The position numbers and the translations under genes were made by a program. Shown piece after piece: positions 1 to 7,884 of a stretch of DNA of 64,000 bases. The notes beneath the pieces were generated by a model that searched no databases, had not been told where the DNA came from, and saw only the letters and a program-made list of their open reading frames with translations. Within the stretch, counting starts at the first letter, position 1. Each line of letters starts with the position of its first letter. The DNA is from Tetragenococcus muriaticus DSM 15685 (GTDB taxonomy: Bacteria > Bacillota > Bacilli > Lactobacillales > Enterococcaceae). Where the stretch lies: the NCBI RefSeq assembly GCF_000423785.1, contig NZ_AUIQ01000002.1, forward strand, positions 1-64,000, in the 5' to 3' direction.

Positions 1-174
1 ATGCTCTGGAATATGAACGTATTGCGCTAACAGTGAATCAAAATGAATTTGATTTAGAAACTCCGAAAGTAAGACGAGCCCCGCGTCATTGGTTAAGGTA
101 CCACCGTCGTTGGCTATTGAGATGACTTTTTGCTCATTGAATGTAAGAGAATTTTGTTGTAAAGTAATAGACAT
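1..174 (-). CDS. IS1380-family transposase, N-terminal fragment (runs off window)
   Basis: The reverse strand from the ATG at 172-174 is open for 58 codons to the window edge and reads MSITLQQNSLTFNEQ, then an N-D-G-G-T-L-T-N-D-A-G-L-V-L-L-S-E-F stretch. The asparagine/aspartate-glycine-rich start followed by DAG and an LL-x-E-F helix is typical of IS1380-family DDE transposases. A good ribosome binding site (AAAGGAG) lies about ten bases upstream, at the foot of a hairpin. The catalytic DDE residues lie outside the window, so whether the element is intact cannot be judged. Family assignment rests on the N-terminus only. Confidence 0.75.
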   Translation of the reverse strand, partial: MSITLQQNSLTFNEQKVISIANDGGTLTNDAGLVLLSEFLNQIHFDSLLAQYVHIPEH

Positions 175-235
175 AAGAACGCACTCCTTTATTGTTATGT
201 TTTGTCGACTTTACAATAACACGAAGTGCGTTCTT
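175..235 (-). promoter_or_regulatory. Leader hairpin that buries the transposase ribosome binding site
   Basis: AAGAACGCACT (175-185) is perfectly complementary to AGTGCGTTCTT (225-235). Inside it, TTATTGT can pair with ACAATAA. On the minus strand the hairpin sits immediately before the transposase ATG, and its inner stem includes the AAAGGAG binding site. Transcripts entering from a flanking gene would fold and hide the site. This arrangement is known from IS10 and IS50. Its role here is inference. Confidence 0.6.
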
Positions 236-331
236 TTTGTACACCCAGAAGGTGAAGCAACTAAACTTTTAGAAAAATGAGCATACCAATGATTGAATCA
301 TTCTTGGAAAAATTTATAAATCATTCAGGGT

Positions 332-372
332 AACCATTATATTTTTGAAGTCATCCTCTTTTTATAATGGTT
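332..372 (-). terminator. Possible terminator stem after the PTS IIA gene, abutting the IS end
   Basis: AACCATTATA (332-341) and TATAATGGTT (363-372) are perfect 10-base inverted repeats 15 bases past the stop of the IIA gene. No run of U follows the stem on the minus strand: the sequence goes straight into the presumed IS end. It could be a terminator whose U-tract was displaced by the insertion, or simply an inverted repeat. Confidence 0.4.
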
Positions 373-386
373 CCATTCTTCTTTTT

Positions 387-857
387 TTAAAATCCATAAT
401 CTTGTAATAGTAAAATAAGTTTTTCACGTTTTGTTTGCTTATATAAATTTTCTAATAGTGCTGTATTTTGAATTAATTGCATTAAATTTTGTAACATTGC
501 TAATTGCTCATGAGGCTGATTTAACCCTAAGATAAAAATAAAATCGACTTGTACCTCTTGCTCTTTATCGTCCATTCGCTGAAATAAAACAGGACGTTCT
601 GGAACGAGCAAAGTTATAAATTCTTCTTTAACCCATTCCGGGTCTGTATGTGGAATGGCAATGCCGAAAGTCCCTTGATCAATTCCTGTAGGGTATATCT
701 CCTCTCTTTCTAAAATTTTTTTGCCGAAGTCTTTTGTCACCCATCCTTTTTGTTTTGCTAGATTATAAACAGCTGTAAAAACTTCTTTTTTATTTTGGTA
801 TTGTTCGCCTAATAAAATTGGTGAATATTGCAAATACTCTGTGACTTTTTTCTCCAT
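387..857 (-). CDS. PTS sugar transporter subunit IIA (fructose/mannitol/galactitol type)
   Basis: Cytoplasmic phosphocarrier of about 156 residues that takes phosphate from HPr and passes it to a IIB domain. The active-site histidine is in IAIPHTDPEW (about residue 70), the hallmark of PTS EIIA type-2 domains. I chose the ATG at 855-857, five bases after the stop of the preceding regulator gene and behind a GGGGGTAAG ribosome binding site. A longer reading to 905 would overlap the regulator. It is the last gene of the operon and is the natural partner of the separate IIB and IIC genes at 4117-5702. Galactitol-type specificity is inferred from those partners. Confidence 0.88.
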   Translation of the reverse strand: MEKKVTEYLQYSPILLGEQYQNKKEVFTAVYNLAKQKGWVTKDFGKKILEREEIYPTGIDQGTFGIAIPHTDPEWVKEEFITLLVPERPVLFQRMDDKEQEVQVDFIFILGLNQPHEQLAMLQNLMQLIQNTALLENLYKQTKREKLILLLQDYGF

Positions 858-862
858 CTTAC

Positions 863-2929
863 TTACCCCCAATAATTGATCCTGTACAAACGTAGTAGTC
901 GCCAAACTTCATCTTTATCCTTACATGCCAATAAATCAGAAAGAACCGCATCGCGTCCTGCTAAATCCATAATTTCCAATAAAGCATCGATATGTTTTTC
1001 TTTATTGTTGGAAGCTAACAGCACAATGAAATGAATAGGGTCTTCTGTGGTAGAAAGAATCCCTTGCTTAAATACTCCAAAAGAAATTGCAACCCCATAA
1101 GCTCCTTTTTCAGGTTCAGTATGTGGCAAAGCTAACTGATGACGAAAAACAATATAAGGTGGAATTTCTGGAAGTTCTTGTTTTAATGCTGTTAAGTAGC
1201 GAGGCTCAATAACCTTTTGTTTGATTAAGGGTTGACTAAGCTGCTCTAAAGCTTCATGCCATGACACTGCGTTTTCTTCTACAATTAAACCGTCTTTAGA
1301 GATTAATTGATCAAAGTGATTTGTTTCGTTATTCATCACTGTATTTTCCGCGGTATTCTCATTTAAAATTTTTAACACTTCAAAAAATAAATTTTCTTTA
1401 TTTGGTATAGACACTTGACGATCCACTTGATCGACAATTTTTTCTGCAAGTGAAGGCTCATCCAAACCAACGACCGTTTCGTTCATTACTCTTTGACGTA
1501 ACTGAACCTTCCCTTGATCGGTTAAAAAATCCTTGACTAAAAAATATTTTTTGTTAGTTTCTAAAGGAACTGAAGAAAAAATCAAATCACTTGTGATCTT
1601 TTGGGTATTAAATTCCCTTAATGACATTGTAGAAATAAAGTCAATTTCAGGAAAGACCCCTTTTAATATACGTTCCATAAGCAGTGAAACAGAAATACCA
1701 TTAGTACAAACAATAACAGCTGTCGGAGTTTTTTTACGTAAGAATGAATCATTTTCTAATAAGTGACTGCCAAAAAATAAAGCTAAATAAAAAAGCTCGG
1801 TATCAGAAATTGTTTGGGCAAAAAAAGCTTCCAAAGGTGCTATGGATTTTTTTACTAAGTAAAAAATTGAAGAAACTTCTCGACTCTGCTGTCTTTTTAA
1901 ATCAACTTCAGATAAATGCATGCCATATTTAATACGATAATAAGCTGGCCGCATATGCACCATCAAACGATTCAGCAATTCATTTTTATCTCCGATAACC
2001 ACATGAGCTACTTTTTCAAAACGCTCAATCATCTCTAAAACAGCTAATTGTAAATTTTCAAATTGTCCTTTAGATAAAACATCAACCTGTGTTAAATTGG
2101 TGGACAAAAAAAGCAAGGTGAAGTAAATGATTTCGTTCATATCCCCTTCATTTTCCGGGAAAAAAACTTCTCTGACTGCTTTATATTCCTTGGTTTCCTG
2201 TAATTCCACATAGTCTAGAGCAAAATCATAATTAATCTTCTTTCCCCGAGCAATACGTCGGTCTAATAATAGAGTCAACACCGGTAAATCATTCACTTTG
2301 TCATCAGAGTAACGTAAACTCAAGTATTGTTCTAACTGACTCACTTTGTTTTTATATTCTGTTAAATGTGTTTTTTCAATATTCCCAAATTGTTTTAATA
2401 GGGCTTCATGATTAAGAAATTGATTGACTGTATTTACAGTTTCAGTTAATAATTGCCGACGGTGCCATTCTTCTCCTTTGATGCGGTATCCTTGTGAACG
2501 CGAATACTCTAAATGTAATTTATACTGATCTAAAAGAGGATTTAGTTCCTTAAGATCTCGGGCAACCGTATTTTTGCTAACGTTTAATTCAATAATAAAA
2601 TGATTCATAGATAAGGGGTCTATTTTTGACAATAGCATCAGTATCAATAATTGAACACGTTCTTCTGGCAGCAAATAAGTTTCGACTGATGTTTGGGTGT
2701 TCCTTTGTTCAAATTCTTCTATAGTTTCTTTGGTTATAACAAAATGACCATTTGTTGTTCGTGTAATCGGGTCTAAATTTAGTTCGCTTAAATATTCATT
2801 CACTTTTTGAATAGAATAGTTTAACTGTGAACGCGTCAAATGGTGTCTGTTTTTTAAAGAAACGCTGGTTTCGTCAGGGTTATTTAAAATTTCAATAAAT
2901 AACTGATTGGTTCTAGCATCTAATTCCAT
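863..2929 (-). CDS. PRD-containing PTS-regulated transcriptional activator (MtlR/LicR type)
   Basis: A 688-residue multidomain regulator. The N-terminal 180 residues contain helix-turn-helix segments. Two PTS-regulation domains (PRDs) follow, about 190-400. Then comes a IIB-like domain with a cysteine in VIVCTNGIS (about 410). A C-terminal IIA-like domain (about 540-688) has its histidine in LALPHTEPEK. In this family, phosphorylation of PRD and IIA/IIB-like residues by HPr and the cognate PTS tunes DNA binding to sugar supply. It lies between the dehydrogenase and IIA genes of the same operon, so local activation is likely. It lacks the short RNA-binding domain of true BglG antiterminators, so DNA binding is more likely than antitermination. 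Upstream, a terminator-like hairpin separates it from the dehydrogenase. Confidence 0.9.
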   Translation of the reverse strand: MELDARTNQLFIEILNNPDETSVSLKNRHHLTRSQLNYSIQKVNEYLSELNLDPITRTTNGHFVITKETIEEFEQRNTQTSVETYLLPEERVQLLILMLLSKIDPLSMNHFIIELNVSKNTVARDLKELNPLLDQYKLHLEYSRSQGYRIKGEEWHRRQLLTETVNTVNQFLNHEALLKQFGNIEKTHLTEYKNKVSQLEQYLSLRYSDDKVNDLPVLTLLLDRRIARGKKINYDFALDYVELQETKEYKAVREVFFPENEGDMNEIIYFTLLFLSTNLTQVDVLSKGQFENLQLAVLEMIERFEKVAHVVIGDKNELLNRLMVHMRPAYYRIKYGMHLSEVDLKRQQSREVSSIFYLVKKSIAPLEAFFAQTISDTELFYLALFFGSHLLENDSFLRKKTPTAVIVCTNGISVSLLMERILKGVFPEIDFISTMSLREFNTQKITSDLIFSSVPLETNKKYFLVKDFLTDQGKVQLRQRVMNETVVGLDEPSLAEKIVDQVDRQVSIPNKENLFFEVLKILNENTAENTVMNNETNHFDQLISKDGLIVEENAVSWHEALEQLSQPLIKQKVIEPRYLTALKQELPEIPPYIVFRHQLALPHTEPEKGAYGVAISFGVFKQGILSTTEDPIHFIVLLASNNKEKHIDALLEIMDLAGRDAVLSDLLACKDKDEVWRLLRLYRINYWG

Positions 2930-2970
2930 TTGAATTCCCCTTCGAAATAATATTTAATTATTCATGAATG

Positions 2971-3012
2971 AAAAAAGGTAGGGGCACAAGTATACAACAA
3001 TAATGCCCCAGT
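2971..3012 (-). terminator. Intrinsic terminator after the dehydrogenase gene
   Basis: On the minus strand GGGGCA and TGCCCC form a stem around an 18-base loop, followed by TACCTTTTTT. It lies between the dehydrogenase stop and the regulator start. It would cut transcription after the IIB-IIC-dehydrogenase part of the operon and let only a fraction continue into the regulator and IIA genes. Confidence 0.6.
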
Positions 3013-3020
3013 TTCATTTT

Positions 3021-4094
3021 TTAACTAAAATCGCCATCTGATTGGATCATTACTTTAATTTCCTCTCCGGACATGACACTTTCAAAAGCTGAACGCCATT
3101 TTTCTAAAGGAACCTTTTTGGTAACTAAAGAAGAAACATCAATAGCTCCTTTGGCTAATAAATGCAAAGCAATGGGCCAATCATAAGGATTTTGTGAGCG
3201 ACTCCCAATATAATGAATTTCCCGTTGAATAATCGTTTCAACATCTAATTTTTCAAACTTATCTTTAAATAAACCAACTTGAACAAAATCACCGCCTTTT
3301 CTAATTAAAGGAAAAGCTTGATTAACAGCAGCGGCCGACCCGGAAGCATCATAAATTTTTGTTACCCCGACATTATTTGTCATTTGATTAACAATTTCTG
3401 CTAAATCTTGGGTTTGAGTATCTACGATTGCATCTGCACCTAACTTTTGTGCTAATTCCAATCGTTGTCGATCTTTTGAAATCCCTGTAGCAATGACATT
3501 AGCTCCAATTTCTTTAGCAATTTGAATTAAAAGTAAACCAATAGGTCCCGGACCCATAACAAGGATAGTGTCATGAAGTCCTAGTGGGCTTCTTTGGTAC
3601 ATCGCGTGAACGCAGCAGGATAATGGTTCGCTCATAGCCGCTCCTTCATAACTAAGGTTTTCTGGTAATTTGTGAGCGTACTTTTCTTTAGCTATTACAT
3701 ATCGTGCTAAAGAGCCATTTTGTTGAGTACCAATTCCTTTACGATATGGACATAGATTATATTTTTCCTCTTGACAATAACTACATTCTCCACAAACATA
3801 AAACGTCGTCTCACTCGTCACACGATCCATTGGTTGAAAATGAGTCACCGCTGAGCCGACTTGAGCAACACGTCCTGAAAATTCATGTCCCAATACAACT
3901 GGCGTTGTAGGGTTTTTATACTCTCCTTTAAACGTATGAATATCTGACCCACAAATTCCTGTAAATGCAACTTCAATCAAGATTTCATCTTCTTTAGGTA
4001 CTGGAACTTCTAGCGTTTCTAACGTCATGTTGTCATAACCGGGCGCTGTTTTGGTTACACCTTGCATTGTTTGTATATTTTCGGTTGTACGCAT
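3021..4094 (-). CDS. Zinc-dependent polyol (phosphate) dehydrogenase, galactitol-1-phosphate 5-dehydrogenase-like
   Basis: Medium-chain zinc dehydrogenase of 357 residues. The catalytic zinc site is visible as CGSDIH and GHEFSG. A structural zinc lobe has four cysteines within VCGECSYCQEEKYNLC. The Rossmann fold carries the nucleotide motif GPGPIG at about residue 182. Relatives oxidise sorbitol, threonine or galactitol-1-phosphate using NAD. Between a galactitol-type IIC and its regulator, the likeliest reaction is oxidation of a polyol phosphate delivered by this PTS, giving a ketose phosphate. The start at 4094 follows a purine-rich GAAGGAC site. The exact substrate is inferred. Confidence 0.85.
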   Translation of the reverse strand: MRTTENIQTMQGVTKTAPGYDNMTLETLEVPVPKEDEILIEVAFTGICGSDIHTFKGEYKNPTTPVVLGHEFSGRVAQVGSAVTHFQPMDRVTSETTFYVCGECSYCQEEKYNLCPYRKGIGTQQNGSLARYVIAKEKYAHKLPENLSYEGAAMSEPLSCCVHAMYQRSPLGLHDTILVMGPGPIGLLLIQIAKEIGANVIATGISKDRQRLELAQKLGADAIVDTQTQDLAEIVNQMTNNVGVTKIYDASGSAAAVNQAFPLIRKGGDFVQVGLFKDKFEKLDVETIIQREIHYIGSRSQNPYDWPIALHLLAKGAIDVSSLVTKKVPLEKWRSAFESVMSGEEIKVMIQSDGDFS

Positions 4095-4116
4095 AATTTT
4101 TCTGTCCTTCTTTCAA

Positions 4117-5385
4117 TTAAAATACGCTATTATATAATTCGGATGCTTTTAAGAAAACCCAATTTAAAATATTACCGCCTGTGTCTAAATTACTAATTTG
4201 AGCAGCTCCTTCAGGAAATTCAACGATACCTTCTCCCATTTGTGTGATCGCTGGCGCAAAGTCCGTAGCCATATATAGCCCAATAGTTACAGCGACTGTA
4301 CATGCTAAGACCGAATGCACAATATTTCCTTTACGTCCGGGCACAATAAGGGCTGCAAAAAACGGAATTGTCGCTAAATCACCGAACGGCAATACGCGAT
4401 TTCCTGGCAAAATGACTGCTATAAATAAAGTAATAGGTACCATTAATAATCCAGTAGATAAAGCAGCAGGAGAACCTGTAGCCAATGCTGCATCCATACC
4501 AAGAAAAATTTCTCGGCCTTTATAACGTCCCTGCAACATTTTTTGTGCCCCTTCTTGTATAGGTGTAAGCCCTTCCATTAAAATTTTTACCATTCGAGGC
4601 ATTAATAACATGATACCTCCCATAGTCATCGCGGTTTGTAAAATACCTGTGATATCATAACCACCTAATATGGCTAAAAAGGCTCCGATAATAAGCCCCA
4701 TAATCATCGGTTCTCCGAAAACACCAAAACGTTTCTGAATGGTTTCTGGTTTGACGTTAATTTTATTGATTCCAGGAATTTTAGAAATGAGCCAAGCTGC
4801 TGGAATACCAAATACTGCATAACCAGCGGCTGAACCTGTAGCAAAACTAATCCCTTCCAAACCATAATATTCTTGTACTTGATAAGCAGTTTTATCGGCA
4901 ATAATCAAACAAAAGACAGTATAAATAATCCCAGCTAAAATCCCCATAATAACGTTTCCCGTTATGATATAAGCTGTCGCAGCAGCTGCTGCCATATGCC
5001 AGTAATTCCAAATATCAATATTCAAAGTTTTTGTCCATTTTAGGCCAAGCATAATCAAATTAACGACTAAAACAATTGGAATCATAAGACCTGCAATCGG
5101 TTGAGCCCACGTGATAGATGAAATAGCTGGCCAGCCTGCATCTATCACAGTTAAATTTAAACCAAATCGTTCAACCATAGCTTGTGCAGCTGGTCCCACA
5201 GTCGTAGTCAATAAATCAATAACTAAGTTGATCCCAATCATACCTATCCCTACAGTAATCCCTGAGGTTAATGCCCGGCCAGGCTTAACGCGAAAGATTA
5301 ACCCTACAATAAAAATAATAATCGGTAGCATAACGCTTGGGCCCATATCTAAAACCGTTTGTACAGCGTTCATCAAAGTTCCCAT
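4117..5385 (-). CDS. PTS galactitol-type permease subunit IIC
   Basis: A 422-residue hydrophobic protein with about ten membrane segments, beginning with an N-terminal helix (PSVMLPIIIFIVGLIF). Its length and the motifs GEPMIMGL and MPRMVKILMEGLTPI match the GatC family of PTS IIC permeases, which take up galactitol and other pentitols or hexitols. A strong AAAGGAG site precedes the ATG at 5385. It sits between the IIB gene (26 bases upstream) and the dehydrogenase (22 bases downstream), so it is clearly part of one transcript. Confidence 0.9.
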   Translation of the reverse strand: MGTLMNAVQTVLDMGPSVMLPIIIFIVGLIFRVKPGRALTSGITVGIGMIGINLVIDLLTTTVGPAAQAMVERFGLNLTVIDAGWPAISSITWAQPIAGLMIPIVLVVNLIMLGLKWTKTLNIDIWNYWHMAAAAATAYIITGNVIMGILAGIIYTVFCLIIADKTAYQVQEYYGLEGISFATGSAAGYAVFGIPAAWLISKIPGINKINVKPETIQKRFGVFGEPMIMGLIIGAFLAILGGYDITGILQTAMTMGGIMLLMPRMVKILMEGLTPIQEGAQKMLQGRYKGREIFLGMDAALATGSPAALSTGLLMVPITLFIAVILPGNRVLPFGDLATIPFFAALIVPGRKGNIVHSVLACTVAVTIGLYMATDFAPAITQMGEGIVEFPEGAAQISNLDTGGNILNWVFLKASELYNSVF

Positions 5386-5411
5386 GATATATTGTGCTCC
5401 TTTCAGAATAA

Positions 5412-5702
5412 CTAGCTAACTTGTTTAGCTGTTTCGATAATTTCATTTTCTGTTTCATCTGTTCCTATACCTGTTAAAAACGACATTGCTTTAATCGCAG
5501 GAATACGATATTCTTGTGGTAACACAGTAGTAGAAATTAACATGTCTGCACTATCTTGTTTACTAGCTGCCTGTGAGATTTTTATTTGCTCCACATCGGC
5601 CTGTATTTCATTCTTTTTAAATAGCTCTTCGACCTTTTGTGTCACAACTGTTGATGTAGCTATGCCGGCTCCACAAGCAACCAGAACTTTAATTTTCCTC
5701 AT
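5412..5702 (-). CDS. PTS galactitol-type subunit IIB
   Basis: A 96-residue cytoplasmic phosphotransfer protein. The phosphocysteine lies in the N-terminal loop VLVACGAGIATST, as in lactose/galactitol-type IIB proteins. It receives phosphate from IIA and hands it to sugar bound by IIC. I chose the ATG at 5700-5702, which has GGAGGG eight bases upstream; an in-frame TTG at 5717 lies on that binding site and is unlikely. It is the first gene of the operon and follows a promoter with an overlapping cre site. Confidence 0.9.
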   Translation of the reverse strand: MRKIKVLVACGAGIATSTVVTQKVEELFKKNEIQADVEQIKISQAASKQDSADMLISTTVLPQEYRIPAIKAMSFLTGIGTDETENEIIETAKQVS

Positions 5703-5790
5703 TTTATTTCCCTCCAAAATAATAATCCACCTATAAAAATAACGAACAAAAAAGAGTTTTTATTGTGCGCACATCTCTTTTACATTTTTC

Positions 5791-5819
5791 ATTATATTTT
5801 AAAAGCGCTTACTAAACAA
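5791..5819 (-). promoter_or_regulatory. Promoter of the galactitol-type PTS operon with overlapping cre (CcpA) site
   Basis: On the minus strand TTGTTT (5819-5814) and TATAAT (5796-5791) are separated by 17 bases. Between and over them, 5799-5814 matches the cre consensus WTGWAARCGYTWWCWW at 15 of 16 positions. A CcpA dimer bound there would block RNA polymerase, so the operon should be repressed while preferred sugars are present. Confidence 0.8.
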
Positions 5820-5938
5820 TGAAATTAGCATATCACTTTTATGTAGGTAATTATGCAGCGTGAGTCTATCTATTTCTAATCTGTGAAAAATAACATCCTT
5901 AAGAATATAGACCATACGAAAATATAACTTTTTACAAT

Positions 5939-5969
5939 AAAAAAAAGGCTGAAACAATCGTTCCAGCCT
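5939..5969 (-). terminator. Intrinsic terminator of the macro-domain gene
   Basis: On the minus strand AGGCTGGAAC pairs with GTTTCAGCCT (one G-U pair, loop of four bases) and is followed directly by TTTTTTT. It lies 47 bases past the stop of the macro-domain gene. Confidence 0.85.
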
Positions 5970-6015
5970 CGCACAATCGCTAGGTAGTGAAAATGATGTT
6001 TTTTTCGCTGTTAAC

Positions 6016-6519
6016 TTAAGAAGAGAGGAATAGCTCCTTACTTTTGGCAAACAGCGCCTGATCGAAAAAGACTAAATAAACAGTCAACGCAGATTCTTTA
6101 AGAAACTGCTGTATAGTTTTTATAGCAATCTTTACCGCTTCTTCTTGTGGGAAGCCGTAAACACCTGTGGAAATTAAGGGGAAAGCTATACTTCCACAGT
6201 TTTTTTCCACAGCTTTTATTAGACTATTACGATAGCAAGCAGACAATAAACTGGCTTCTTGTTGGTCTCCCCCATGATAAATGGGTCCTGCTGTATGAAT
6301 AACGTAGGAAGCAGTAAGATTGCCTCCAGAAGTCACTACGGCTTCTCCTGTTTGAATAGGAGCTAATTGATCGCACTCTTTTTGTAAAGTTTGCCATCCA
6401 GCTGCTTTGAAAATAGCACCACATACACCACTGCCGCCTCGCAACTGTTTATTAGCAGCATTAACGATAGCATCAACAGGCATTTTTGTAATATCTTGAT
6501 ACACAAATTCTAATGACAT
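6016..6519 (-). CDS. Macro-domain protein, O-acetyl-ADP-ribose deacetylase (YmdB-like)
   Basis: A single macro domain filling 167 residues. It shows the ADP-ribose-binding features D-I-T (residues 9-11), VDAIVNAANKQLRGGSGVCG and the second loop PLISTGVYGFP. Relatives hydrolyse O-acetyl-ADP-ribose or remove ADP-ribose from proteins. The gene stands alone between two terminators; its upstream neighbour is a DJ-1/PfpI protein. No sirtuin gene is adjacent, so the source of its substrate is unclear. Confidence 0.88.
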   Translation of the reverse strand: MSLEFVYQDITKMPVDAIVNAANKQLRGGSGVCGAIFKAAGWQTLQKECDQLAPIQTGEAVVTSGGNLTASYVIHTAGPIYHGGDQQEASLLSACYRNSLIKAVEKNCGSIAFPLISTGVYGFPQEEAVKIAIKTIQQFLKESALTVYLVFFDQALFAKSKELFLSS

Positions 6520-6540
6520 CTGTTATCACTCCTTAAAAAA

Positions 6541-6653
6541 AGAGCTGTAACATAAGTAAAAATGAAGCAAAAATATCTGAACTATAGGAAGATGACTCCT
6601 CAATAAATATCGTTCGGATATTCGATTACTCAAAGAACTTATGTCACAGTTCC
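6541..6653 (-). terminator. Nested terminator with embedded TATCCGAAC palindrome (family copy A)
   Basis: An outer stem pairs AGCTGTAACATAAGT (6543-6557) with ACTTATGTCACAGT (6637-6650) and ends on the minus strand in a run of T, as expected after the DJ-1 gene. Inside the loop sits a second inverted repeat, ATATCTGAACTATAG (6573-6587) against the complement of TATCGTTCGGATATT (6608-6622). Four further intergenic copies of the inner repeat occur in the window. Confidence 0.7.
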
Positions 6654-6665
6654 TTTATCTATTCG

Positions 6666-7172
6666 TTATTTTAAAGCATTTACGATTTCTTTGTTAAATG
6701 CCTCTAAATCATCTGGTGTGCGACTAGTAATTAAGTTATCATCAATAACTACTTCTTCGTCTTTCACGTGAGCTCCAGCATTTGCTAGATCAGGACGAAC
6801 AGAAGTAAAACCAGTCATTGTTCGACCTTCAGTTACGCCAGCTTGAATAAAGATTTGCGGACCATGGCAAATGGCAAATACAGGTTTACCAGATTCAACA
6901 AATTTTTTAGTAAAATCTACATAACGATCATCTGTACGTAATTGATCGGGTGAAAATCCTCCAGGGATTAATAGTGCATCAAATGAAGAAACATCTACGT
7001 TATCAATGGATTGATCAATTGAAAATACGGAACCTTGTTTACCGTCGACATGATCTTTTCCATTATCACTAATGACTACAACTTCATTACCAGCATTTTC
7101 TAATGCTTCTTTAGGTGAAGTTATTTCAATATCTTCAACAAAATCTGTCATAATTGCTGCTATTTTACTCAT
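6666..7172 (-). CDS. DJ-1/PfpI family protein (type 1 glutamine amidotransferase-like)
   Basis: A 168-residue DJ-1/PfpI protein. The nucleophile-elbow cysteine is in FAICHGPQ, with a following histidine, and the conserved acidic residue is in the N-terminal VEDIEITSP stretch. Members act as general stress proteins, glyoxalase/deglycase-like enzymes or proteases. The ATG at 7170-7172 is chosen because AAGGAGGA lies nine bases upstream; an in-frame extension to 7280 has no such site and looks non-coding. The protein is acidic, with many Asp residues. Confidence 0.88.
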   Translation of the reverse strand: MSKIAAIMTDFVEDIEITSPKEALENAGNEVVVISDNGKDHVDGKQGSVFSIDQSIDNVDVSSFDALLIPGGFSPDQLRTDDRYVDFTKKFVESGKPVFAICHGPQIFIQAGVTEGRTMTGFTSVRPDLANAGAHVKDEEVVIDDNLITSRTPDDLEAFNKEIVNALK

Positions 7173-7348
7173 CAGTTCGTTCCTCCTTATATAATCATTA
7201 TAGGCTTTATAACCTCTATTTTTTATTATAACGAATAGATTTATAAGACTCAAATAATTCGCTGTGTAATCCTTATCCATGAAATAAAAAATATGGTAAA
7301 ATAAAATTCATAAAAAATCACTAAAGCAATCAATCAAGGAGGCTTATT

Positions 7349-7813
7349 TTGAAAAAGAAGCGGACGTTTTTTACTACTTTATATTTATCTTTACTATGTT
7401 TTTTTATTTTTTCTACCCATTCGTCTCAAGCAACAACCATCACTTCGGATAACAGCCAAACTGCTACAACAGATAGTAGTCTTAGTTTGTCAGATTCAGG
7501 TCAAGAAGCTATGGAACTTCGTTTATTAGATAATCCTGTAGTTACCTTTTTACTTGAACATTTAAAAATTAATAAGCCAACAATTTTTGCAATAGGGGTA
7601 ACAACAATTGGCCTTATCTTCCTAATAATGTCTTTATTTTTACCTAGCTTAGCTAAGCAAAAGCGATTAAATCAAAAAAATAATAAAACAGCGGCTACTT
7701 CAGGACAACACAGACCCCAAAAGAAATTCTCAGGGAAAGGAATTGTAGCTATTATTGGGCTGCTTCTTGTACTCATAGGAGTTATCGTCCAAACCGTTAA
7801 TCAAATGAACTGA
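7349..7813 (+). CDS. Small membrane protein of unknown function with signal peptide
   Basis: A 154-residue protein that I do not recognise. It starts with TTG at 7349, with AAGGAGG six bases upstream. Residues 1-29 form a signal peptide (MKKKR, hydrophobic core, Ser-Ser-Gln-Ala cleavage region). A Ser/Thr-rich stretch follows (30-50), then a membrane helix at about 78-100, a basic Lys/Asn-rich cytoplasmic-type loop, and a second helix at about 128-149. It is a single-gene unit on the plus strand between oppositely directed genes. Confidence 0.75.
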   Translation: MKKKRTFFTTLYLSLLCFFIFSTHSSQATTITSDNSQTATTDSSLSLSDSGQEAMELRLLDNPVVTFLLEHLKINKPTIFAIGVTTIGLIFLIMSLFLPSLAKQKRLNQKNNKTAATSGQHRPQKKFSGKGIVAIIGLLLVLIGVIVQTVNQMN

Positions 7814-7845
7814 AAAAACGACTTTTATTTTCAATAATGGTCCAT

Positions 7846-7884
7846 GAGAATAAATATTAATAGTTACTCTCGTTCTCTTTTTTT
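7846..7884 (+). terminator. Possible terminator between the membrane-protein and ABC-F genes
   Basis: GAGAA (7846-7850) can pair with TTCTC (7873-7877), followed by seven T residues on the plus strand. The stem is short and the loop is 22 bases, so this is a weak candidate, but it is correctly placed after the plus-strand gene. Confidence 0.4.

Larger units (their letters stand above)
1..331 (-). mobile_element. 5' end of an IS1380-like insertion sequence
   Basis: The transposase start, its leader hairpin and about 95 bases of AT-rich sequence run up to about 331, where a minus-strand CCCTGAATGATTTATAAAT sequence could be the terminal inverted repeat. IS1380-type ends usually begin with C residues. 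The other end lies outside the window, so neither the repeat nor the target duplication can be confirmed. The boundary is an estimate. Confidence 0.45.

Noticed and set aside
89-280. Plus-strand open frame of 63 codons opposite the transposase start
   Set aside because: It is antisense to the transposase, spans the leader hairpin and has no ribosome binding site or recognisable product.
5799-6050. Minus-strand open frame of 83 codons between the macro-domain and IIB genes
   Set aside because: It overlaps the end of the macro-domain gene, runs through its terminator and into the PTS promoter, and has no ribosome binding site.
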